Below are positions 11,024 to 20,965 of a stretch of 64,000 bases of DNA, piece after piece; position 1 is the stretch's first letter; each line of letters begins with the position of its first letter. The translations under genes were made by a program, and so were the position numbers. The notes beneath the pieces are model-generated. The model ran no database searches. It was not told the origin of the DNA and was given only the letters and a program-made list of their open reading frames with translations. The stretch comes from Gracilaria gracilis (taxonomy: Eukaryota; Rhodophyta; Florideophyceae; Gracilariales; Gracilariaceae): NCBI GenBank assembly GCA_030374805.1, contig JARGSG010000194.1:372001-436000 (forward strand). The letters are read 5' to 3'.

Positions 11024-11483
11024 GTGGTGGGGAGGAAGAAAATAAACGGCACGGCCGGGAAGGGGGCGAGGCGGTTCGTCCAGGAAGTAGAGATAGGAGC
11101 AGTATGGCTGAGATCGCGGCGAAGGGCTGTCGGAGGGATCATAGTCGTGATGCTACCATGAGCATGTGCCCACTTGACTCGGAAGGAGTCCGGTGGTTAC
11201 AGTCGCCGGCCCCCATTTAATCTGTGCACCCACTGGAACGTGTGGGCACTGTGGCCCGTTTCAATCGGTGGCCTCGACTGCATAGTTTACAATGCCGTGC
11301 CTTTCGTAATCTCAGAAATTCAATCGCACGCACATACAAAACCATAGTTTTATTTCTCTCACATATCTAATAGATCTTCAGAAAACGTGCGTGTCTTCAT
11401 ATGTTCCGGAGTTTGCGGAAGTTAGGTTTTCAAACATAGCGCCACCTTCTTTCCATGTTTTGTTGTAACATGTAATAGAACGT
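11024..11483. other. Intergenic stretch
   Basis: No gene is supported. The sequence shifts from GC-rich to AT-rich at about 11,290. Confidence 0.4.
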
Positions 11484-11847
11484 CTGTGTTCTCGGAAATG
11501 AAATTTTGCATTCAAGAATGCTAGTTTTGAGGAAATTTTATCTGGTGAATTTATTCAATTATTTTTTTCATATTTGTGTTTTATATGACTAGATACTTCT
11601 TTGATGCGCTAGTTTTACATTCAAAATTCGGAGTTCTGGAAATCTTTCGCTTTCAATACTAGCATATTTGAAATTCTGGAAATTCTGGAAATGTTGGATT
11701 CCAAATTTTGAATGTTAAACTAGCACATCAAAGATGTATCTAGTCATATGAAACACAGATATGAAAAAAAAATTGAATAAATTCACCAGATAAACTTTCC
11801 TCAAAACCAGCATTCTTGAATGTACAATTCCATTTCCGAGAACACAG
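11484..11847. repeat. Large foldback hairpin, ~148-bp arms
   Basis: The left arm (11,484-11,631) begins CTGTGTTCTCGGAAATG. The right arm (about 11,699-11,847) ends CATTTCCGAGAACACAG. The arms match along their length with scattered differences and flank a spacer of about 68 bp rich in GGAAATTCTGG-like words. The outer boundary is sharp. There is no coding capacity. It is best read as a MITE/foldback element, and its transcript would form a long hairpin. Confidence 0.85.
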
Positions 11848-12371
11848 AAAAACCCCTTACAGATAGTAATTGTACAGAATATATCTTCATTTTTCAAATA
11901 ATTGCCACCTCTCTCCCAGCATCATGTGCATTTTCTATCCTCAACGTTTCTATATGCATGTTAGCAACATGATATTCTATACAGCCACAACAGACCTATT
12001 CTGTACTTCACATCATGTACAGTTTAAAACTAAAGCTATTGCAAGATTTTTTTCCGTTTACATGCCAGACTCTGTACCTATCCGGTGTGAGCGGGAAAAA
12101 TGCAACCATCATGACAAACAGAAACCTGGATTTCCGACACGAAAGCGTTACTTTTGCACTCCTGTTTTCTGTGAACCACTGTACATCAACTCTCTGTTTT
12201 TCTCCAAATACGAGAGCATATGAAATGCATTGTTTTTTTACAAACGCACAGCCATTTTCAGATATGGCTTTGGAACGGTCATCTCGAAATTTTGATTCCT
12301 CAAGTTATGCGGGAAATTGGGGAGGTTGTAGATGGTAAAGTAGTGAGATTATGATGTTGCAACATGGAAAG
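11848..12371. other. AT-rich intergenic stretch
   Basis: No gene is recognised. It leads into a TATA box at 12,372. Confidence 0.4.
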
Positions 12372-12380
12372 TATATAAAA
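12372..12380 (+). promoter_or_regulatory. TATA box candidate
   Basis: TATATAAAA followed by ACGC lies upstream of the coding-like plus-strand stretch at 12,613-13,080. Confidence 0.4.
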
Positions 12381-12612
12381 ACGCAATGTGCTCGGAATCA
12401 AAGTACTCTAATTACCATGTTTTTTCAGTATAGGATCGTGTGACATTTTTGCAACGAAACCTCAATGCATCCAGGAGAAAGTGTGGAATTTTCTATTTGC
12501 ACGGGTGTAACTACCACAATCTTTTGACGTAAAAACTGACGGTGGAGATACTCACTCTCCACTCAGTCAGAGAGCGATCAAGACGGCAGACGTCTACAAG
12601 TAAACAACGACA

Positions 12613-13080
12613 GCCTTGCATGGCGTCCTGGACGGAAGAAGAGAGCAGACCGGAGGGATCATCTTTTTGTCCCGAAAATTTCCCCAGTTTTTTCAAGAGA
12701 CCTGTCCTCTGCTGAACCTCGACAACTTCGCTGCACAAAAGCATCCTGTGCCACCATTTCACAGTTATGGACCGATATCGAACTCTCATGATGTACCTCG
12801 TTTTGAAGCTACAAACGACCCAACTCAGTTTCGTCCAGAAGTGGCTGAGTGGGTGGATATGATCCGCCTTGCTGCGGAAAAAGGTCCTGTCATAAATTAA
12901 AAGACAATGTATTCCATTCTTCGTCGTCTTCTTGAAGAACGTAAAATACCTCCAGCTCAGAATAGTATCGTCGAAGAAGCACAGCCTAAACGACGCATCG
13001 ATTTTCTCCATTACGATCAGATCAAGAGCGTGCAAAAACGTGTTGATTTTTCGCCGTTGATCTACCGATTGCTATGGTGA
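12613..13080 (+). pseudogene. Plus-strand coding-like stretch with one in-frame TAA
   Basis: A single plus-strand frame carries KFPQFFQETCPLLNLDNF, PEVAEWVDMIRLAAEKGP and, beyond TAA at 12,898-12,900, MYSILRRLLEERKIPPAQ and a basic C-terminus ending at TGA 13,080. There is no ATG near its start. A short upstream ATG frame at 12,464 with a GTGTAACT donor-like site could be joined in phase, but that is speculation. No family is recognised. It may be the start of a gene whose remains continue to about 13,640 (plus-strand fragments at 13,340-13,680), or a decayed transposon gene. Confidence 0.3.
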
Positions 13081-13704
13081 ACTGACTCGTTTCATTATTT
13101 GCCAAAGTCACGATTTGCCGTCGTAAGAAGGGCAAGGGCTTCGTTTTTTTCGTTACCCGATTCCATGTACTGGCTTCGCAGCATCATATGCATGCAATAT
13201 TTTAGTCTTTAACTCACATTGGCAAGTGTTTGGCTATTACTTTTATTTACCATGCCAATTTGCCAGAAAACACGCTGCATAATGCCCTATTCAACTTCTT
13301 TTGCAAGCTTCATTCAGAGCTTCTCATGGTGATTTTGCATTTGAAGGATCTATGATTCCGTTTTCGGTTCTCGACGAAGTCATGGAAGTTTGTTTTCTCT
13401 CTTGTTCGCACCTTGAAAGACACTGGTATTTTTCAAATTTATGCTTCGTTGCAGACCATCTTTGAGAACTACCGCCAAAACTTCAAACAGATTTTGGACA
13501 CACTTGATTTAAAGGTTTCGCGTCTCCTTTACTGCAAAGTAGGCAGCAAACTGGAAAACATAAATTCAATTGCAGAGCCGGCCACTTCGCGTATTGTTCT
13601 TCATCTGGATGATTCTGTAACTGTGCTGTATATATTGCAATGGTTCCAGCTCACATTGGGTATGCATCATAAGATAGCAATAGTATGGTGTGCACAGAGT
13701 ATCC

Positions 13705-13912
13705 CTACCTGAAGGAGAGACAGGTTGGAAACAAGACGATGTGAGTTGAGGACCGCTTCTGTAGAGTCTGAGATAGCAGTTCTCCAATTATATGTAAACA
13801 TAACAAACGAGAGCATGGAGGTAGTAGTTCTATGCTTTCGTAAACAATACAAGTTCAAATACAATAAAAGTTCACGTAAGTGATAACACAAAGGTTCAAA
13901 TATTCAAAGTCA
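13705..13912 (-). repeat. 3' LTR of the copia element
   Basis: This 208-bp sequence aligns along its whole length to 19,567-19,773 in the same orientation. It is immediately preceded (minus strand) by a purine tract, GGGCGAGGGGGGCTCTCAG, which fits the polypurine tract expected at the 3' LTR boundary. The two LTRs are roughly three-quarters to four-fifths identical by eye, so the insertion is old. Confidence 0.75.
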
Positions 13913-14448
13913 CTGAGAGCCCCCCTCGCCCGATACGGGAGGGACATAGAGAGCTTTGAGCTGAGATGCAAACAATTCTCCGATCAGAGACTTTGTACAT
14001 ATATCGGCGCGGTTTTTCGCAGATGAAACATGCTGGATTGTGACACGACCTTGACTCACGGCGTCTAAAACATGATGAAATCGGATTTCTATATGTTTTA
14101 CCTTGCGCATACTGTAGTCTGCTTGTGTCCAGGATGTTGCTCCAAAATTGTCCTGCAGTAACGGGATAGGGCACAACAGTTGGATTCTGAGCTGATCAAA
14201 CACATTCCTTATCTACGATACCTGCTTAATGCACTATGACAACGCGTAGAACTCAGCTTCGGTCGTAGAAAGGGCAGTAGACTTCTGAAGCTTCGAACTC
14301 CATATCACGGCGACATCCCCAACGGTGATCACAAAAACCACCCTTAGAACGACGCTTTTCAAAATCACGGCCCCAGTCCGCATCGGACCAAGGACAAACT
14401 GCTGTAGTGGCTGTGCGAGGAATTTTAAAACATAGTTCTCTGTTCCAA

Positions 14449-15471
14449 TTAGATGGCGTACAACTTCGTCATACATTGCCAGTGTTGAGGTAGCAAATGC
14501 GCAGCAAATTTGCCCAACATAGAGAAAGAGGTGGCCAAGTCAGGACGAGTGCGTGTGCTGAGATATAGCAATGAGCCAAGTTCTTCTTTGTATGGAACGT
14601 TGAGCATGACCGATCGTTCGTGGTCCGTTGGAACGACTTCGGGATCATAAAGACTGTGAGACTGCGGAAGAGAAGTACTCAGAGGAGAAGCACGCTCCAG
14701 GTGACACATGCGGATGATTTTCTCAACAAGTGGCTGTTGGTGGAGTAGGATGCTACCTTCGTTCTCTTCAATTGAAACCCCAAGATACAAATCGGTTCGC
14801 CCGAGATCAGAGATTTCATAGTGAGCACACAGTTTGTCCTTCACCCAAGAAGTTAAACAAGTAGGGCCAAAAATACTGAGGTCATCAACATATGGCAGGA
14901 CGACAACTGTGTTTGTACCAGTCCCATGGACAAAGACGCAAGGGGCGTATTGAAGAGATTGGAATCCAATGGAACACAAGTAGGTAGACATATCGTTGAA
15001 CCAAAGTCGTTGGGCTCCGCGTGTTCCATACAGCGATTTGATCACTTTCACAAGACGTCCATCAGCTTCATCTACATTTGCAATGGTCGGGAGCTTGACC
15101 CAAACAGGAGAATCTCTTGGTATTGCGGCGTGAAGGAAGGCTCCTTTGACATCTACATGTTGACGATCCCAGTTAGTCGCTGTAGAGAGGACCATCATCA
15201 CTTGTAATATCTCGAAGTTTAGTACGGGTGCATAGAGGTTTTCTGTATCAGATACAGTTCGAAAGTTTCCTATGGCCACAAGCCTGGCTCTAAAGCGAAG
15301 TAGCTGTCCATTACGATCTCGCTTGAGGCGGAAGATGAGTTCCGAAGGAATTGCTTGACCATGGCCTGGGGCAGCATCTTCATATGTACCAAGGCTACAA
15401 ATCCTCTCGAATTCTGAACGAATGGCACCCATCCAATAGTGAGCTTTTGAGAATGAGAGTGCTTGTCTCAA
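14449..15471 (-). pseudogene. copia reverse transcriptase region
   Basis: This part of the fossil copia polyprotein carries the copia RT hallmarks. FRLKRDRNGQLLRFRARLVAIG and HVDVKGAFLHA are recognisable (the family's 'KARLVA.G' and 'D(V)K.AFL.G' blocks), followed by LPYVDDLSIF with the YVDD catalytic pair and DLGRTDLYLGVSIE downstream. RNase H follows to the left with the STTEAEFYALS signature. It copies element RNA into cDNA in the family. Confidence 0.85.
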
Positions 15472-15958
15472 TGTCGGCTCGTCCGATACACTAATCGAAT
15501 CAGGAAGCGTACGTACAGTATTGGCAACTCGGTCTCGGAGTAAGAAGCATACTCACCTAGATCAGGGTCGTACGTCGAGGGCTTCTCGGGGTAATGAATG
15601 AGACCTGAACTACTGTCAGTGCAGAATGAGTGGTCAAAGTCATCGACTGATTCATTCAGGAGGTTGGGGGCTGCTGATTCAGGAGGATCGGTAGCTAGCG
15701 ATACATGGGATTTGCTAGGACTGTCGCTTTCATCATCGCTGGAGTCGGTATTGGAGAGGGTTTGAGGTTTTAGTATGCCCGATGCTGCGATGGATGTTGA
15801 CGTTTTTGCAGAATACCACATGTTGTAGGGCCTCTGGCCAGTAAGAAAGTGGGAAATGGGCTTGATCCATACATGCCCGAATGGGCCCGATAGGGATAGC
15901 AATGTGTCGTTCAGCCAAGCCATTGGAGGATAAAGTATGTGCGGTGGTCTTGGTGATT

Positions 15959-16699
15959 TCAACACCAAGGCGTTTCAGGGTTTTCTGTGCCTTTAAAAAA
16001 TTCGGAGCCACCATCAGAATGAAGACAGTTGACTATTTCACCAGATTGGCGCTCGAACCAGTGGAAGTACTCGAGAATGAGGTCAGATGAATCACTTTTG
16101 CGCACAAGTGGTGCAGCGAATAGATAGCGCGTGAACTCATTTACAATAACCATGTAGTAGAGGTGACCGCTTTCAGACTCACTGCCAACAAAGGTAATAT
16201 TCTTGTGAGGATTTCCAGGCCATTTAGCAGATGTCAAAGAAGCACGGAAGCTGCGACGAAATTTACGTCGTGCACAAGGAGTACAATCCAGGCGTTGTTG
16301 AGGAGAGAAAGAGAGCAGTTCGTGCTGGAGTAGACGTTTCATTTTAGGCATTGCTGCAGTATGGCCAAAGCGATTGTGCCACAGGGTTACGTTTTGCGTT
16401 TGGAGATCAATCTCTGCAGTTTCTTCTTCAGATGTAAAATGTAGAACAGCTTCGTCGTCGTCAGATGCAGAATCTGTGACGGACGAGAGTTGAGATTCTC
16501 CATCATTATCGATGATCTCTGGGATGCGGACCATCATAGCTGCAATGTGAGGAGAATTACTGGCGGGAATCGGTTTTGACAAAGACGGATGGTTTCCTGG
16601 AATGTAGTACAGTTCATCTGCATTCCTTGGGGCATTACCAATTATTCGAAGATTGTCCTGCAGGTCAATGATGTAGGCCACTTCCGGCAGAAATAGCAC
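15959..16699 (-). pseudogene. copia integrase region
   Basis: Part of the same fossil. The HNRFGHTAAMPKMKRLL and CTPCARRKFRR blocks form the family's zinc-binding GAG-pre-integrase HHCC region. The core then gives HSDGGSEFF, the second catalytic aspartate region. A further part of the integrase core continues to about 15,750. Confidence 0.8.
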
Positions 16700-16705
16700 T
16701 GCCAG

Positions 16706-17546
16706 TCACTTAGAAGTGAGTGTGGGTATGGACAGAAGATTCATTGCAATATCTGGAGATACAAACGTGTTACTGAGCGTGACAACAGTGTTTGTACCTT
16801 CCTGGGACCACTTCACAGGCATCAGTCCTTTCTGGGTTGCAGTGATTTCTGAGTTGTCCCACAGAGCAATTGGGACACGGCATGCTTTGCTTTCGCTTAA
16901 TAGCGACGATGATTGTGTGACATGAGTAGTGGATCCTGAATCTAGCATCATGAGGTTTTCGCCATGGCTTCTTGTAGCCATTGGCTGAACGCGAACAACA
17001 GCAGCACGGTTCTTGGTCTTAGTTGGGGCTCTCAAATAGTTGCCATCATGTCGTTCAGATACAATGTTTGGCTCACTTTAACTGATTTTATCGGTTTGTG
17101 TTTCAGAGAGTTTTAGTCTGTTCTTCGGATTCATGGGTTGACGTAACATTGATTGGTAGTGTGATTATCCTTTTTACCGATAGCACACTTTGGCCGTGCG
17201 GCTGCAACTCTTCCGAAACATGGGTTTCCAATGTACGTACTTCATCCAAGAGACGAGTTGTAACACTGTCCCAGTTAGTGTTTTCAGTTGATAGAGTCTT
17301 AATTGCTGCGAAAACGGGATTTAATTCCGAGGCAGTTACTGATGGGACCAGAAGAGCCACAGATAATTCTTCTGGGAGCTTGGTCTCCATGGCAGCAAGT
17401 TGTTCAAGGGCATTAGCCATTTTATCAACGTGCTTTCCCATGTTTTGGTGAATTTTGATGTACCTCATGTTGACCACCTCGCACATCTTGAAAATGCGAG
17501 AGGCAGTTGATATTAATGCAAATATGTCATCAAATTCCTTCAACAT
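16706..17546 (-). pseudogene. copia Gag (UBN2-like) and protease region
   Basis: The fossil Gag segment includes LPEELSVALLVPSVTASELN and similar UBN2-type sequence. It ends on its 5' side exactly where Ty3-type LTR sequence starts, so the reading frame seen beyond 17,546 belongs to the inserted LTR. The aspartic protease segment shows LMMLDSGSTTHVTQ. Confidence 0.75.
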
Positions 17547-18267
17547 GTGAGGCAAAGCCGGGAACGGAAAGAAAGGACATAAACGGCGCCAGCGGCTACG
17601 CACACAAGGTGTTCAGCCTTGCTCTCTATTGGGGCAGAGCAGTGGCAGAACCCTCCGATGAGTCCGAGGCGTGCCGGGCGTAACTACGGGCAGCCTCTTC
17701 CTGACTTACAGACCGAGGTTGAGGGTGGCAAGCAGGGTGCCAAAAGGATGGAATCCACTGGGTGTGGCATATCCTGTAGCGAAAGAGGCGAGATAGAAGG
17801 TAGCAAAACGAGCCGTACTGCGGAGCACAGACTCGTGAGAGTGGGGAATACTCCCGAGAAAAACGGGCAAATCTGTACAACAAGGCAAAGTGTAACGAAG
17901 CCGTAAGACGAGAAAACAGAAAGAGTGTACGAAAGAATGAAAAATAAAAGGCCGTCACGACGGATTGGTGCTTCTCAGTGACGGAGGTGGATAACTTGTC
18001 CAGATAAGCGGCGGTGTTTCCCGGAAATGGGGCAGAAGACCGTGCGCAAGTGGAACTCAAGCAAGAGCCAAGGCCTCGTTGGGGTTTATTCCCCGTACAG
18101 TGGCGGCAAGTCCCGCTACTTATATATGGCTGACAAGTATCAACTTAAATATCTAAGTACCCGGCACGCCGGCCAGCCCTACCCACGTGTACCTACGTGG
18201 CTCTCTTGCAACGGCGCATCCGGTAACCCGGCGCGGGCACAAACGTGTCACGCTCATCATACCCTTC
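17547..18267. repeat. Degenerate Ty3-type LTR nested in the copia element
   Basis: It begins TGTGAGGCAAAGCC, a degraded form of the TGTAGTGCAACGCC terminus seen at 18,268. Close by is CACACAAGGTGTTCAGCCTT, matching the start of the Ty3 LTRs at 48,483, 51,362 and 62,662. The right boundary is not certain. Confidence 0.55.
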
Positions 18268-19028
18268 TGTAGTGCAACGCCAGAGGCGGAAAGACACCAC
18301 GAAGACGTCTGAGATCTTCCTCCGTAGTCAGCAGACAGAGCCACACTGGCAAGGCACGACGAAGTTGAGTGTAAGGCGAGACCAAGCTGTCACGACGAAC
18401 GTAGAGAGTTGAGTAAGGATCGGTTTTGGCACCACTTGTGTGGGTGAACGGGTCCTCAAAGACGGCAGGAGTCCACGGAAGTGGGGAAAGAGAAAATAAA
18501 TCCGCGAGAGCGGTGGATGGAATGAAGAAAAAAGAGGAAAGGGCAAAAAGGCTACGGTAAACACCGGGGTTATCCCTGTACAGAGTCGAACGCGACACAA
18601 GGGGAAAACATTTCCACGAATGGCTCCTGTTAGGTGACGCAAAGAAGATAAACCACCTGTAAGCAACGAAGTCTCTCTCCTGGTAGAAGTAAATGACCGC
18701 CGAAGGCGAAGAAGTATAGAGCCAACCCTGGTTGTCCGAAGTTTAGTGTGGATGGCGGCGAGGTCGCCGCCATGCTAAATAACGAGCTGGCGCCAACAAA
18801 TAATTAAATAAACTGACAAACGTAGAGCCACGCATAGTGTTAATTACCCACGCACCGTGGCCCTCGTTCCACGTGTACCTTGTCAACTTCCTGGTTCAAC
18901 TGTTTTCCACTTGTCGTTTCTACTGCAGTGGTTGTTACTATTCATAAACGTCTTTTAAGAAAACTCGTTTGAAATGTCGGAATATGACTAAGTAGTCGGA
19001 AAACTCCATCGAAAAGCGTTGCACTACA
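18268..19028. repeat. Ty3-type LTR (761 bp) nested in the copia element
   Basis: The ends are perfect 12-bp inverted repeats, TGTAGTGCAACG and CGTTGCACTACA. Flanking pentamers CCTTC and CCTTA may be a slightly decayed target-site duplication. Internal sequence is only distantly similar to the LTRs of the element at 51-63 kb, so it is a related older family. Confidence 0.75.
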
Positions 19029-19551
19029 CCTTAATAGGCAGATCGAAGATCCAGGACATATAGGAAAATAGACTTCATAATAGTAGGACGTTTAGACAAA
19101 AATAGCAACGGATATATGAGTTGCATCCCTCTCAGTCTCCGCCAAGGGCAATTGCTTTACACAACATCTTACAAGGGTGATTGATATCGCTCTGGACAAC
19201 TCAAAGAGCCTCTCTACAAGGCGCGTAAACAACTAGTCCGCCGGATTTCTTCTTTTTGAATCTTTTTTCGGCCTTCTTCTCTTCATTAGAACTAAAGAAA
19301 TTGCAAACCTGACTCAGCACTTTTGCAACGCTTTTTGCAATGCACGCAGAAGCAATATGTATCCTTCATAATTTGTGATCATAGTTCTCGTCAAAAGGCT
19401 CAATTTTTGTTTTCCCATTGTCAGGGTCCATTTCATGCAAGACTAGCGTCCTAATAGAAGACAAAAAACAATTTTCACGCAGCAAAATAAAATAATAAAA
19501 ACTGAATAGAGATAAATCAAAAAGGATAGTATGGTCAACATAATGACGTTA

Positions 19552-19566
19552 TCTGGGCTCATAACC
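19552..19566 (-). other. copia primer-binding site (half initiator tRNA-Met type)
   Basis: Immediately inside the 5' LTR the minus strand reads GGTTATGAGCCCAG. This is complementary to the anticodon stem-loop of initiator tRNA-Met (GGGCTCATAACC). Priming from an internally cleaved initiator tRNA is the known arrangement in Drosophila copia and its relatives. Confidence 0.75.
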
Positions 19567-19773
19567 TATTAGAAGGAGAGAAAGGTTAAAAAGAAGACGA
19601 TATAAGTTTACGATTGTTTTTTTAGAGTCTGAGAAAGCAATCCCCCATTTGTAGACAAACAAAACAAACGAAAGCATGGAGTTAAAAGGTCTATGCTCTC
19701 GTAAACAATTCAAGTTCAAACACAATAAAAGGTCACGTAAGTGATAACAAAAAGGTTCAAATATTCAAATTAA
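19567..19773 (-). repeat. 5' LTR of the copia element
   Basis: It aligns full length to 13,705-13,912 (shared blocks include GTTCACGTAAGTGATAAC-like sequence and GGTTCAAATATTCAAA). It is bounded on its inner side by the tRNA-Met primer site. Confidence 0.75.
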
Positions 19774-20540
19774 CTGAGCATCTTTCGAGATGTCCACAAA
19801 TAGGGATCGTGCACACACAAAGTGGCAGGTTGGAACGTTACACTTAAAAGTAAACTTTTGAGGTACTTTTATTTGATTAAAAACTACCGTTATGCATATT
19901 ACAATCGGTGATCTCTACATACTGGCCGCACGATTGAGTGACAGCTAACGACGCTGCAATATGAGTCTTGTTACGTAATTTGTGCATATTAGGTGCTTAT
20001 GTCTACTATAGTAAACATATGCTTTCAGGTTCAAAAGAGTTAACAGGAATGATCTTCTTACATGCCTTAGCATACTGGCAAGTGCGGATGATTGTCTTGC
20101 AATGTAATTGGTTACCGTTGTAGTTGTCTACCAATTTGGAGGAGCGAGAAAGATGCAATAAAGCAAGAATAATAGAAAAGACAGACTTTCTCTACAGGAC
20201 ATGCTTTTTTAAAGGCTTTATACCGTTCATGGGTGTTTTACGCTTTTAAGCACATCAGTGCAAAATAAAATGGAATTTTATTTTGAATTGGTGCTGTACC
20301 AAGTAGTAGTGCTTAGCTAGATTTTCCATTCAACCAGACTACGTGCATGGAACCGTGGAAAAAAAACTGACTGTCGTAAGCCATTCTCAGGACACCGACC
20401 ATTTAAGCACAACTATACTAACAAATTAAATTTTAAAAAAAGAAACTTGGTACACAGCTTTGCCAACGTATCGTAGTTCACACCCAAAGTATTTCCAAAA
20501 AGTGCTTACTTTGTTCCTTTTCAAACAAGTCTACCATATA
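19774..20540. other. AT-rich intergenic stretch
   Basis: No gene, repeat or RNA was recognised. Confidence 0.4.
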
Positions 20541-20965
20541 CATATATATGTTATAATCAGAGCTTTTCGAAGCTTGCCTCTCAGAGGTAAGAACCGCAAA
20601 GCTCCATTGCAAGGAAAGTCAGTGCCTTTTGTGATAAAACAGATTTTGCTGTCCGCGAATGTAATTAAAATGAAAGTGAACCAAGCTTTGCTTCGATGAA
20701 GAAACAAGCTAAACGACCTTCATATATTAACCGAATGTAAATACATATAGATTGCTTTTTATTTAAAATAACTCTGTTAACTACGTGTTTTCTAAGTTAT
20801 AACAAAGCTGAAATTTAAAAAACGTTTATAATCTCCTTGAAATACGGAAAAGTTTAGCAAAACTGTTGTGAAAAAGAATGTATGAATGTCACTAATTTTT
20901 CCAAGATGTAAAGAGACTTGACATTGTTGTTCCAGCAATAATCTTGGGGGCATTATTGTTGTCAA
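20541..20965. repeat. Direct repeat A flanking the 600-aa ORF
   Basis: It aligns over about 420 bp to repeat B (22,815-23,260) in the same orientation. Shared blocks include CCGCAAAGCTCCATTGCAAG, ATATTAACCGAATGTAAAT, TTCTAAGTTATAACAAA and GCATTATTG. Divergence is substantial (roughly 70% identity by eye). Confidence 0.8.

Larger units (their letters stand above)
13705..19773 (-). mobile_element. Ty1/copia retrotransposon, broken, with nested Ty3-type LTR insertion
   Basis: The parts appear in copia order along the minus strand. They are the 5' LTR (19,567-19,773), a primer-binding site beside it, the Gag N-terminal region (about 19,430 leftward), nested Ty3-type LTR sequence (17,547-19,028), the rest of Gag with a UBN2-like segment (17,100-17,546), protease with a DSGSTTH active site (about 16,950), integrase (about 15,750-16,700), reverse transcriptase with YVDD (14,450-15,470), RNase H (13,930-14,470), a polypurine tract and the 3' LTR. 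The protease-before-integrase-before-RT order is diagnostic for copia. The element is broken in at least half a dozen places and its LTRs have diverged, so it is an old fossil. Confidence 0.85.

Noticed and set aside
10864-11220. Overlapping open frames on both strands
   Set aside because: They are produced by the stop-poor GC-rich 22-bp minisatellite.
12511-13035. 174-codon minus-strand frame
   Set aside because: It is antisense to a better coding-like plus-strand frame and shows no recognisable composition or motif.
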